This document shows positions 52,659 through 60,760 of a DNA stretch of 64,000 nt, piece by piece (position 1 is the first letter of the stretch; the number at the start of each line of letters is the position of its first letter). Position numbers and translations under genes: made by a program. The notes under the pieces were generated by a model. The model was not told the DNA's origin, ran no database searches, and saw only the letters and a program-made list of their open reading frames with translations. The DNA lies in assembly GCF_000876655.1 (NCBI RefSeq), contig NZ_JYCN01000026.1, positions 1 to 64,000 on the forward strand, in the 5' to 3' direction. Source of the stretch: Arthrobacter sp. SPG23. Its GTDB lineage: Bacteria; Actinomycetota; Actinomycetes; Actinomycetales; Micrococcaceae.

Positions 52659-53953
52659 AGGTAGCGGACGAACCAGTCCCTGGCCAACGCCGCGGCCTCA
52701 GATAGCGTCCCGGGTTCTTCGAAAAGATGCGTGGCGCCCGGAACAACGGACAACTGGCTGGGACAGCGCAGCAGCGCCTGGGCCCAGCGGTTGAGCTCCA
52801 GGACTTCACGGTCCGCCCCGCCCACTATCAGGAGCGTGGGGGCACGGACGGCTGAGAGCCGGTCGCCGGCGAGATCGGGGCGGCCGCCCCGGGAAACCAC
52901 GGCACCAATGCGGGCGCCGGGTTCCGCGGCGGCCCACAGAGCAGCCCCTGCCCCCGTGCTCGCGCCGAAGTACCCCACGCGGCTCCCGGCTGTGTCCGGC
53001 CGCTCGGCGAGCCACTCAGTAGCCCCGGTCAGCCGGCCGGCGAGCAGCCCGATGTCGAACACATTGGCCCGGTTGAGCTCCTCGGCCGGAGTGAGCAGGT
53101 CCAGCAACAACGTCCCCAGCCCCGCCCGCTGGAGGAACGCCGCCACGAAACGGTTGCGGGGGCTGTGCCGGCTGCTGCCGCTGCCGTGGGCGAACAGCAC
53201 GACGGCAGCACCCGCCTCGGGCAGGTAGAGGTGCCCCTGGAGCCGCGCCGCTCCGGCTTCGATCTGGACGTCCTCATCGACGGCGGTGCCGTTGGCAACC
53301 GTCCGGGCGCTGTGCAGCCGCTTCGCTGCCGCATCGAGCAGCAGGACTACTTCGTCGTCGTCAGTCGGCGAGAAATCACGGTAGTGGTAGCCGACTGCCG
53401 TGAACTGGCGCGGCGTGGCAAGGCACACCACTTCGTCCGGTTCCGTAAGGTCCGCGAGCGTGTCCGCCGGGGCCACCGGCACGGCCAGAATCACCTTGGC
53501 TGCACCCAGTTGACGGGCGATGAGGCAGGCAACCCGGGCTGTGGACCCGGTGGCGATGCCGTCGTCGACTATCACTGCGGTGCGTCCATGCAGATCCGCA
53601 CGGGTCCGACCTTTCCTGAACCGGGCCACCCGCGACTCGAGCAGGGCGCGCTCCCGGTCTTCAACGGCGTCAAGTTCGGCCTGCGTCACGCGTACCCGGG
53701 AAATGATGTGCTTGTCCAGCACCCGCGCACCGCCTTCACCGATGGCCCCCATGGCCAGTTCCGGCTGGAACGGGACGCCCAGCTTCCGCACCACGATCAC
53801 GTCCAGGGGTGCGTCCAGCGCCGTGGCCACCTCGAACGCCACCGGAACGCCGCCGCGGGGCAGCCCGAGGACCACGATGTCCTGGCCCCGGAGGTATTCG
53901 AGGCGCTGCCCCAGCCGCCGTCCCACTTCAACCCTGTCCTCGAAAATGCTCAT
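52628..53953 (-). CDS. Phosphoribosyltransferase-dienelactone hydrolase fusion protein
   Basis: A 441-residue two-domain protein. Residues 1-215 are a type I phosphoribosyltransferase (VVLGLPRGGVPVAFEVA; PRPP loop VIVDDGIATGSTARVA). Residues about 230-440 are an alpha/beta hydrolase of the dienelactone hydrolase type (VVLFAHGSGSSRHSPRN; nucleophile elbow GYFGASTGAGAALWAA; final His in PGATHLFEEP). The arrangement is that of mycobacterial Rv0571c, a DosR-regulon member. Substrates are unknown. The start is the ATG at 53953; the frame stays open far upstream without coding character. Confidence 0.88.
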   Translation of the reverse strand: MSIFEDRVEVGRRLGQRLEYLRGQDIVVLGLPRGGVPVAFEVATALDAPLDVIVVRKLGVPFQPELAMGAIGEGGARVLDKHIISRVRVTQAELDAVEDRERALLESRVARFRKGRTRADLHGRTAVIVDDGIATGSTARVACLIARQLGAAKVILAVPVAPADTLADLTEPDEVVCLATPRQFTAVGYHYRDFSPTDDDEVVLLLDAAAKRLHSARTVANGTAVDEDVQIEAGAARLQGHLYLPEAGAAVVLFAHGSGSSRHSPRNRFVAAFLQRAGLGTLLLDLLTPAEELNRANVFDIGLLAGRLTGATEWLAERPDTAGSRVGYFGASTGAGAALWAAAEPGARIGAVVSRGGRPDLAGDRLSAVRAPTLLIVGGADREVLELNRWAQALLRCPSQLSVVPGATHLFEEPGTLSEAAALARDWFVRYLQPSADAPGD

Positions 53954-54087
53954 GGCCAGCCGTTCGCCTCGTGGCTCAAGGCCGCCATGCGGATCCGGGT
54001 GAGCCGGCGGTGCGGAGCTCGGCATGCGGGGAGGGACAACGGCGGCCGCTTTTCTCCAACTATCCGGCAGGCGGCGGCCGGTTGCGA

Positions 54088-54101
54088 GGGACTTTCGGCC
54101 C
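54088..54101. promoter_or_regulatory. DosR-box-like sequence between the fusion and GAF-ANTAR genes
   Basis: GGGACTTTCGGCCC matches the core of the mycobacterial DosR box (GGGACTWWAGTCCC) at 12 of 14 positions. It is 135 bases from the fusion-gene start and 237 bases from the GAF-ANTAR start and could serve either. Confidence 0.55.
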
Positions 54102-54191
54102 GGATTAGCCGGGCATCGAAGGCTTCCGCCGGGCCGGCCGGCCCGGCGGTGGGCCTTGTCACACGCACCCGCAACCCCCGTGACTGATGTA

Positions 54192-54197
54192 TATAAT
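54192..54197 (+). promoter_or_regulatory. Candidate -10 element of the GAF-ANTAR gene
   Basis: TATAAT within GATGTATATAATTTC, a perfect sigma-70-type -10 in otherwise GC-rich DNA. TTGTCA (54156-54161) is too far upstream (30 bases) to be the partner -35. The leader would be about 135 bases. Confidence 0.45.
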
Positions 54198-54213
54198 TTC
54201 TCGGTACGGTTTA

Positions 54214-54254
54214 GCAGAGAGCCGTTGGATAGTTCTACGATCCGGCTTCTCTGC
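54214..54254 (+). promoter_or_regulatory. Bulged hairpin in the leader of the GAF-ANTAR gene
   Basis: GCAGAG, AGCC and GGAT on the left (54214-54230, with GTT bulged) pair with ATCC, GGCT and CTCTGC on the right (54240-54254, with T bulged); the loop is AGTTCTACG. It starts 17 bases after the candidate -10. ANTAR proteins act on RNA hairpins, so autoregulation is conceivable, but the loop is not the typical six-base type. Confidence 0.4.
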
Positions 54255-54337
54255 CTGCTGCCCGCGTTGCGATCGCCAGGGTGGGCGGCCGCTTTGCCGG
54301 CTCGTTTTGACCTGAATGAAACGGCAGCAAGAACATC

Positions 54338-55081
54338 GTGGCCAGCGAGTCGACCGCACACACCGCAACGTCCATCAGCCAGCACCTTAATGAGATCGTG
54401 TTGAACAGCTCCGATGTTGAGCAATTCCTCCACGAACTCGCACGCGTCTCCGCGCGCATCCTTTCCGAACCGGGAGACGCCGTCCTGTGCGGGATTACCC
54501 TGCTCCGGCACCGGAAGGCAGCCACCGTGGCCAGCAGCAGCCCCGAAGCGCAGGCCATGGATGAGATCCAGTACGCCTTTGGTGACGGTCCGTGCATGAC
54601 CGCTTCCCGCGACCAGGTGACGGTGCACATCAAGGACCTTGAAACCCATGAGCGCTGGCCGAAATACTCGGATACCGTTCTGGGGCACGGAGTCCGGTCC
54701 ATCCTCGCCGTCCCCTTCCAGCTTGACGGCGACACCCGCGCGGCGCTGAATCTCTACTCCCACCGCCCGGGCCGGTTCGAGGGCAAGGTCCTGGAACTCG
54801 CCGAGGATTTTGTCAGCCAGACGTCCCTGGCCCTCCGGCTGGCGGTGAGGTTCGCCCACTTCAGCGAGACTGCGGCCAACCTCAAGGCAACACTGGAGTC
54901 CCGCACCGCCATCGACGTCGCCATTGGCATCATCATGGCGCAGAACCGGTGCAGCCAGGAGGAAGCCTTCGAGCTCCTCAAGTCCGCTTCGAGCGCGCGG
55001 AACGTCAAACTGCACGGCGTGGCAACGGCAATCGTCGATTCCCTGGGCCAAGGCCCGACGAGGACGCACTTCGAGCTGTAA
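54338..55081 (+). CDS. GAF and ANTAR domain protein
   Basis: A 247-residue protein. A GAF sensor domain (residues about 20-165; AFGDGPCMTASRDQVTVHIKD) is followed by an ANTAR RNA-binding domain (about 178-238: LKATLESRTAIDVAIGIIMAQNRCSQEEAFELLKSASS). ANTAR proteins prevent transcription termination by binding paired hairpins in nascent RNA. GAF-ANTAR architectures are common in actinobacteria, often in stress control. The start is a GTG with a weak ribosome site, after a structured leader. Confidence 0.9.
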   Translation: MASESTAHTATSISQHLNEIVLNSSDVEQFLHELARVSARILSEPGDAVLCGITLLRHRKAATVASSSPEAQAMDEIQYAFGDGPCMTASRDQVTVHIKDLETHERWPKYSDTVLGHGVRSILAVPFQLDGDTRAALNLYSHRPGRFEGKVLELAEDFVSQTSLALRLAVRFAHFSETAANLKATLESRTAIDVAIGIIMAQNRCSQEEAFELLKSASSARNVKLHGVATAIVDSLGQGPTRTHFEL

Positions 55082-55085
55082 CGGC

Positions 55086-55490
55086 TCAGAACATCGGCAG
55101 CAGGAACCCGGCCACCATGGCTGCCGCACCGATGCCGCTCAGGATCCAGCCAAGGACCCCGGCCGCCTCGCCGCGCACCTCCGGCGCGCTGGTCCGCCAG
55201 CGGGTGGGCGTCTTCACCGCATAGTGGATGGTGACGGCGTCCCCCGGGGCCATATGCCGGATGTCATGCGGGGACATGGGCGCGTTGTGGACTTGGTGAT
55301 GGTGGTCGTACCAGCGGAAACCCACGCCGCTCTCGTCGGAGTAGACCACGCCCTCCGACTGCGCCCACTGATCCTCGAACCGCCTCATCGTCTCCACGAT
55401 AACCAGGAGAATCAGGCCGGCAGGCAGGCAAATCCAGGTCAGCACTTCCAGGATGGGACCTGCAATGTCGAGAACTCCGGGCATGGTCAT
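55086..55490 (-). CDS. DUF3592-like membrane protein (134 aa)
   Basis: A 134-residue protein with an N-terminal membrane helix (ILEVLTWICLPAGLILLVIV), an extracytoplasmic or cytoplasmic beta-rich part (EGVVYSDESGVGFRWYDHHH; APGDAVTIHYAVKTPTRWRT) and a C-terminal helix (LGWILSGIGAAAMVAGFLLPMF). This layout fits DUF3592, of unknown function. Starts at 55490 (preferred) or 55484. It is convergent with the GAF-ANTAR gene, 4 bases between stops. Confidence 0.65.
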   Translation of the reverse strand: MTMPGVLDIAGPILEVLTWICLPAGLILLVIVETMRRFEDQWAQSEGVVYSDESGVGFRWYDHHHQVHNAPMSPHDIRHMAPGDAVTIHYAVKTPTRWRTSAPEVRGEAAGVLGWILSGIGAAAMVAGFLLPMF

Positions 55491-55611
55491 GATGGTACCG
55501 TTCCCGCGCATCTGCGGACCACATCCGCGGGACCGCACCAAAGCGGGCCAAGGGCCGGCCGGCGTGCCACACTAAGGACACGAGCGGCGGATGCCTAAGG
55601 GAGCAACACTC

Positions 55612-58029
55612 ATGGTGACGGGGCAACGCACCCACCGGTTTGGCATGGAGAGGTGGCGCGGGCACGGGCTGTCCAGTGCCGACGTCTCCGAACGTGTCCG
55701 CGGAGGCCTGGCCAACCTTGTCTCGAACGCATCAAGCCGCAGCATCTGGGACATCTTCCGTGCCAACGTCCTGACACTGTTCAATGCCATTGTGGCCGGG
55801 AGCTTCGTGCTGCTCCTGGCCTTGGGGCAGTGGCAGGACGCCCTCTTCGGCTTCGCGGCCGTCGGTAACGCCGTCATCGGGGTGGTCCAGGAATACCGGG
55901 CCAAGAAGTCGCTGGACCGGCTGGCGGTACTGAACTTCCCGCACGCACGGGTCCTGAGGGACGGCGCCATCCAGGACATTCCAACGGCCGAGGTGGTCCT
56001 GGACGACGTCATCCTGCTCTTCGCCGGGGACCAGGTGCCCGCGGACGCCACCGTGTACGACGCCCACGGGCTGGAAATCGACGAATCCCTGCTCACCGGC
56101 GAATCCAACCCTGTGGACAAAGCACCGGGGACCGAGGTGCTGGCAGGGTCCAGTGTTGTGGGCGGCCAGGGCCGGGCCCAGGTGATCCGCGTCGGGGACG
56201 ACTCCTTTGCCGGCAAGCTCACAACGCAGGCCAAGCGTTTTTCCTTGGTCAACTCGGAAATCCGCACCGGCCTCAACAAGGTCCTGCGATGGATCACATG
56301 GGGCCTCCTCCCCGTCATGGCCATCGTTGTCAACGGGGAGATGCAGGCCCAGGGCGGCTGGAACCAGGCGCTGGACACCGGCGCCTGGAAGACCGCGGCC
56401 GTGGGCGCCGTGGCAAGCGTCATCGCCATGGTCCCGCTGGGCCTGGTGCTCATGGCCAGCGTCGCCTTCGCGCTGGGCGGGCTGCGGCTGGCCCGCGACA
56501 AGGTCCTCATCCAGGAACTGGCAGCCGTCGAAGGCCTGGCCCGGGTGGACATGCTTTGCCTGGACAAGACCGGCACCCTCACTGAGGGCAAGATCATTTT
56601 CGACGGCGTGCACGACGCCGGCGCCGCACCGGCGGAAGGATGGCAGCAGGCGCTGGGCTGGTTCGGCGCCGACCCCGACGCAAACGCCACCGCCCGCTGC
56701 CTCGCCGCTGTCTACAAGGACGACGGCGGCCTCCGCCCGGCGTCTTCCGTCCCCTTCGCCTCCTCGCGGAAATGGAGTGCGGTCAGCTTCAACAACGGGT
56801 CCGCGCCCGGCGCCTGGGTGCTGGGCGCCCCGGAACTGGTCCTCGAGGCCACGACTCCGGGACACGCCCGGGCACTGGCGTCGGCCGCCGGGCTTGCATC
56901 GTCCGGCCTCCGGGCACTGGTCCTGGCCCATGCCGGGCGGCCCATGGCAGACCGGGAGGCGGAAGCGGCAGCCCTGCCGTCCATGCTGGTGCCCGCCGCG
57001 GTGCTGACCTTCCGCGAAAAGATAAGGCCCGACGCCGCCGCGACCCTGGCCTACTTCCGGAAGCAGGGCGTCGACCTCCGGATCCTCTCCGGCGACGATC
57101 CGCGGACCGTGGCGGCTGTTGCCCGCAACGTGGGCCTGGACGCCGCCGACGGCTACGATGCCCGCGAGCTCCCCGAAGATCCTGAGCTCATGGCCGACGT
57201 CCTGCAGAACCACACAGTGTTCGGCAGGGTCACCCCGGCACAAAAGAAGGCCATGGTCGCAGCCCTGCGCAGCCGGGGCCATGTGGTGGCCATGACCGGG
57301 GACGGAGTCAATGACGCCCTGGCGCTAAAAGAGGCGGACATCGGGATTGCCATGGGCTCAGCCGCGGCGGCCACCAAGGCCGTCTCCCGGCTGGTGCTGC
57401 TGGACGGCCGCTTCGACAGGCTCCCCGGCGTCGTGGCAGAGGGCAGGCGGGTCATCGCCAACATCGAGCGAGTCTCCATGCTGTTCCTCGCCAAAACAGC
57501 CTATGCCATTGCCCTGTCGGTGGCCTTCGGCGGCCTGCTGTGGGGCTTTCCGTTCCTGCCGCGACAGCTCTCCGCCACCGACGGGCTCACCATCGGCATC
57601 CCCGCGTTCTTCCTCGCCCTTATGCCCAACGCCCGGCTCTACCGGCCCGGCTTCCTCAAACGCTCGCTGACGTTTGCCGTCCCCGCCGGCCTCATCATCA
57701 CCGCGGCGGTGCTTGCGGTGAATGCCTATGCGGCGGTCGCAGGGGTGTACGGGCAGGACTCCGTGCGGACCGGCTCGGTGATGGTGCTCGCCCTCGTGGC
57801 ACTCTGGGTGCTCGTGGTGCTCTCCCGGCCGCTGAACCGCTGGCGCCTCCTCATCGTCGCCTCAATGTATGCCGGGCTGTTCGCGCTGCTCACCGTCCCC
57901 GTCATTGCCGACTTCTTCGGCATCGCCTCGCCGCCGGACACGCTCCGCAACGCCGCCCTGCTGGCGGCGGTTGGCGGGTGCGCCGCCGTCGAGCTCGTGT
58001 TCCGGTTACGCCGCCGCCTCAACGTTTGA
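55612..58029 (+). CDS. P-type cation ATPase, CtpE-like
   Basis: An 805-residue HAD-type ion pump. In order: TGES actuator loop near residue 162 (ESLLTGESNP), a membrane helix with MVPLGLVLMASVAFALG, the phosphorylation motif DKTGTLT at residue 318, and GDGVND at about residue 563, with about ten membrane helices overall and no N-terminal metal-binding domain. The sequence strongly resembles mycobacterial CtpE, a calcium-uptake ATPase. The start at 55612 has GGGAG 9 bases upstream; an ATG at 55591 is possible. The C-terminal helices 7-10 are present, so the gene is complete. Confidence 0.9.
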   Translation: MVTGQRTHRFGMERWRGHGLSSADVSERVRGGLANLVSNASSRSIWDIFRANVLTLFNAIVAGSFVLLLALGQWQDALFGFAAVGNAVIGVVQEYRAKKSLDRLAVLNFPHARVLRDGAIQDIPTAEVVLDDVILLFAGDQVPADATVYDAHGLEIDESLLTGESNPVDKAPGTEVLAGSSVVGGQGRAQVIRVGDDSFAGKLTTQAKRFSLVNSEIRTGLNKVLRWITWGLLPVMAIVVNGEMQAQGGWNQALDTGAWKTAAVGAVASVIAMVPLGLVLMASVAFALGGLRLARDKVLIQELAAVEGLARVDMLCLDKTGTLTEGKIIFDGVHDAGAAPAEGWQQALGWFGADPDANATARCLAAVYKDDGGLRPASSVPFASSRKWSAVSFNNGSAPGAWVLGAPELVLEATTPGHARALASAAGLASSGLRALVLAHAGRPMADREAEAAALPSMLVPAAVLTFREKIRPDAAATLAYFRKQGVDLRILSGDDPRTVAAVARNVGLDAADGYDARELPEDPELMADVLQNHTVFGRVTPAQKKAMVAALRSRGHVVAMTGDGVNDALALKEADIGIAMGSAAAATKAVSRLVLLDGRFDRLPGVVAEGRRVIANIERVSMLFLAKTAYAIALSVAFGGLLWGFPFLPRQLSATDGLTIGIPAFFLALMPNARLYRPGFLKRSLTFAVPAGLIITAAVLAVNAYAAVAGVYGQDSVRTGSVMVLALVALWVLVVLSRPLNRWRLLIVASMYAGLFALLTVPVIADFFGIASPPDTLRNAALLAAVGGCAAVELVFRLRRRLNV

Positions 58030-58161
58030 CCGTGCGCCGGCCGCGGCGCCATCGACGCAAAACTGCGGATGGCACTGCTGGAAGCCGGTTGCACCTAGGG
58101 TGGAGGGGCAACGGTTGGCATCCGCCCTCCTGCGACTGATCAACTGATTGAGGAAACAAAC

Positions 58162-58338
58162 ATGGGTTTGGGCGACAAGATCAAGAACGCTGCCGAGAAA
58201 GCAATCGGCGAGGCCAAGGAAGCACTGGGCAAGCTGACCAACAACAGCAAGCTCGAGACCGAGGGCAAGATTGATCAGGGCACGGCCGACGCGAAGCACG
58301 CCGCCGAGGACGCCAAGGACACCATCAGCGACAAGTAG
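58162..58338 (+). CDS. CsbD family stress protein (58 aa)
   Basis: A 58-residue, highly charged protein reading MGLGDKIKNAAEKAIGEAKE onward and ending DAKDTISDK. The alternating GDKIKNAAEKAIGEAKEALG and later LETEGKIDQGTADAKHAAED pattern is that of the CsbD family, small disordered proteins induced in general stress and stationary phase. The ATG has GAGGAAA 8 bases upstream. It lies alone between the P-type ATPase and ABC transporter genes. Confidence 0.85.
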   Translation: MGLGDKIKNAAEKAIGEAKEALGKLTNNSKLETEGKIDQGTADAKHAAEDAKDTISDK

Positions 58339-58406
58339 TCGTTACCTGATGGCCGGGGCGCGGAGATTTCCGTGTCCCGGCCATTTCATGTGCTGCGCCG
58401 GCTGCC

Positions 58407-58420
58407 GGGACCTTCGCCCC
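58407..58420. promoter_or_regulatory. DosR-box-like sequence before the ABC transporter genes
   Basis: GGGACCTTCGCCCC keeps GGGAC and CCC at DosR-box spacing. It lies 98 bases upstream of the ABC ATPase start and could govern the ABC-CapA run. Confidence 0.4.
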
Positions 58421-58518
58421 TTCCGTTCGGGAGCATCCGCAGCCAGTCTGGTCACATGGCAGCCCGCCCCGGGGGAACCGACACCGGCGGGCAATGATCG
58501 GTACAGGCGGCGACAGCC

Positions 58519-59466
58519 ATGGACGAGCCAGTGGTGCACATCAGCGGGTTCCGGATGGACTTCGCTGACACCACCGTGGTCCGCGACCTGTCCTTCGATG
58601 TCCGGGCCGGCGAAACGTTCGGGTTCCTGGGCAGCAACGGCTCCGGCAAGACCACCACCATCCGCGCGCTCCTGGGCCTCTACGAACCCACGGCCGGGGT
58701 TCTCCACATCAACGGCCGGCCGTTCAAACCCGAGCACGGCAGCAGGCTGGGCTATCTTCCGGAGGAACGCGGGCTCTACAAGAAGGAAAAGGTCATGGAC
58801 GTCATGACCTACTTCGGCCGCCTCAAGGGAATGGACCGGCATTCGGCGCGGCAGTGGTCACTGGCCTACCTGAACCGGGTGGACCTGGCCGGCAAGGCCG
58901 CCACCCAGGTGGACAAGCTCTCCAGCGGCGAGCAGCAGAAGGTCCAGCTCGGCGTCACCATCATGAACCGTCCGGAGCTCCTCATCCTGGACGAACCCAC
59001 CAAGGGCTTCGACCCCGTGAACCGCCGGCTGCTGATGGACATCATCGGGGAGCAAAAGAGCGACGGCGCCACCGTGGTGATGGTGACCCACCAGATGGAG
59101 GAAGTGGAGCGGCTGTGCGACCGCATCATCCTCCTGAAAGACGGCACGTCCGAGGCCTACGGCACCATCGATGAGGTCCAGAACAAATATGGCGGCAGGA
59201 TCGTGCGCATCCGCCACGCCGGGCCCATTCCGCCGTCGCCCCACTATGAGGTGACGCTGGAAGAAACCAACTATGCGGAGCTCTCCATCACGGACGGCAC
59301 CGACGAAGCGGCCATCCTGCGGGAACTCATGGACGCCGGCCTGGTCATTCGGAGTTTCACCACCACCAAAATCTCGATGGAGGACATCTTCATCCGCGTG
59401 TACGGGGACCACACCCAGCCGCCGTCGTCCGTTCCCGCCCGCGCGGCCGCCGCACGGGGAGCCTAG
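58519..59466 (+). CDS. ABC transporter ATP-binding protein (NatA-like)
   Basis: A 315-residue ATPase subunit. Walker A GSNGSGKTTT (residues about 34-43), Q-loop region LGYLPEERGLYKKEKVMD, signature LSSGEQQKVQLG and Walker B LLILDEPTKGFD are all intact. The C-terminal 80 residues form the regulatory end seen in NatA/drug-type exporters. The 2-base gap to the permease gene shows an operon. The transported substrate is unknown. Confidence 0.93.
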   Translation: MDEPVVHISGFRMDFADTTVVRDLSFDVRAGETFGFLGSNGSGKTTTIRALLGLYEPTAGVLHINGRPFKPEHGSRLGYLPEERGLYKKEKVMDVMTYFGRLKGMDRHSARQWSLAYLNRVDLAGKAATQVDKLSSGEQQKVQLGVTIMNRPELLILDEPTKGFDPVNRRLLMDIIGEQKSDGATVVMVTHQMEEVERLCDRIILLKDGTSEAYGTIDEVQNKYGGRIVRIRHAGPIPPSPHYEVTLEETNYAELSITDGTDEAAILRELMDAGLVIRSFTTTKISMEDIFIRVYGDHTQPPSSVPARAAAARGA

Positions 59467-59468
59467 CC

Positions 59469-60731
59469 ATGGCCCAGCACAACCTTGGAACGGTCATCAG
59501 CTTCGAATTCGTGCGCACCGTCACCAAGCTGCGCTTCTGGATCGGCACCCTGTCCGTGCCCGTCATCATGGCGGTGGTGTTCGGGATGATCTTCCTCAGC
59601 AACACCAGCACCAGCACCGCCGCCGAGGCCCAGAAGAACGCCCAGTTCAGCATCTCCTACCTGGACGCCTCCGGCCTCATCACGCCGGCGGACGCGGCCG
59701 CGTTCGGAGCCGTTCCCGCGGCCTCGTCCGCCGCCGGGATCAGGGACGTCCAGTCCGGCGCCGTGGATGCCTACTTCGAGTTCCCCGCCCACCCCGAAAC
59801 CACTGCAGTAAAGGCCTACGGCGCGGACCGGGGGCTGTTTGAGAACGGCAAGTACGCCGCCGTTGCCCAGGCCATGCTGGCCCGCGCCGTGGCCGTGAAA
59901 ATCGGGTCGCCCCAGCTGTCCCGCCTCGCGTCAGGGTCGGCGCAGGTGGACACCGTCACCTACCAGGGGTCCGAGGTGTCCGGCGGCATGAACTCCGTGG
60001 TCCCGCCGCTGGCATTCCTGGTGGTCTTTTACGGGCTGGTGGTGCTCCTTGCCGGGCAGATGCTGAACTCCACGCTGGAGGAGAAGGAGAACAGGGTCAC
60101 CGAGATGATCCTGACGACGCTCAAACCCACCACCCTCATCACCGGAAAGGTGCTGGCCCTGTTCATGGTGGGCCTGGTGCAGGTGGCCGTCTTCGCCTCC
60201 CCCATCCTGGTCGGCGCACTTTTCTATCGTGACGCCATGCGCATCCCGGAGTTCGACGCGTCCCAGCTCGAATTCGACCCCCTGCGCATGACGGTGGGCC
60301 TGCTGATCCTGGTGGGCGGCTTCGCCCTGTTCACCACCACCCTGGTGGCCATCGGCGCCGTCATGCCCACCGCCAAGGAAGCCGGAAATTTCATGGGCGT
60401 GATGATCGCCCTGATCTTTATTCCGTTCTATTCGGTCAGCCTGGTGGTCTCCGAGCCGCACTCCCCGATCGTGCAGGTGTTCACCTACTTCCCGTTCTCC
60501 GCCCCGGTCACGGCCCTGCTGCGGAACGCCTTCGGCTCACTGGGCATCGTGGAGGCGGCCGTGGTGATCGCCATCCTCTACATCGGGGCTGCCCTGATGC
60601 TCCGGGTGGCGGTGCGGCTCTTCCAATACGGATCCATCTCCTACACCTCGAAAGTGAGCATCAGGACCGCCCTCAGAGCGGGTTCCCGGCATGCCGTGGC
60701 CGGCCCGGCGGAGCACCCGGCGGAAAAGTAG
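59469..60731 (+). CDS. ABC transporter permease (ABC-2/NatB-like)
   Basis: A 420-residue membrane subunit: one N-terminal helix (LRFWIGTLSVPVIMAVVFGMIF), a large extracytoplasmic domain (residues about 45-190) and five or six helices towards the C-terminus, with the EEKENRVTEMILTTLKPTTLITGKVLAL segment that contacts the ATPase. This is the sodium/drug exporter (NatB) layout. It follows the ATPase gene immediately and precedes the CapA-like gene by 29 bases. Confidence 0.9.
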   Translation: MAQHNLGTVISFEFVRTVTKLRFWIGTLSVPVIMAVVFGMIFLSNTSTSTAAEAQKNAQFSISYLDASGLITPADAAAFGAVPAASSAAGIRDVQSGAVDAYFEFPAHPETTAVKAYGADRGLFENGKYAAVAQAMLARAVAVKIGSPQLSRLASGSAQVDTVTYQGSEVSGGMNSVVPPLAFLVVFYGLVVLLAGQMLNSTLEEKENRVTEMILTTLKPTTLITGKVLALFMVGLVQVAVFASPILVGALFYRDAMRIPEFDASQLEFDPLRMTVGLLILVGGFALFTTTLVAIGAVMPTAKEAGNFMGVMIALIFIPFYSVSLVVSEPHSPIVQVFTYFPFSAPVTALLRNAFGSLGIVEAAVVIAILYIGAALMLRVAVRLFQYGSISYTSKVSIRTALRAGSRHAVAGPAEHPAEK

Positions 60732-60760
60732 GCAGACTGTGGAGGGGCGGGAGGCGGACC

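Larger units (their letters stand above)
53954..54337. other. Divergent region with promoter and structured leader, 384 bases
   Basis: No convincing gene. It separates the leftward fusion gene and the rightward GAF-ANTAR gene. It holds a good DosR-box-like sequence (54088-54101), a TATAAT hexamer (54192-54197) and a 14-bp bulged hairpin (54214-54254) in what would be the GAF-ANTAR leader. Confidence 0.55.

Noticed and set aside
53954..55129. Upstream extension of the phosphoribosyltransferase-hydrolase frame across the GAF-ANTAR gene
   Set aside because: The frame merely stays open; the phosphoribosyltransferase domain begins at the ATG at 53953, and the extension is antisense to the GAF-ANTAR gene.
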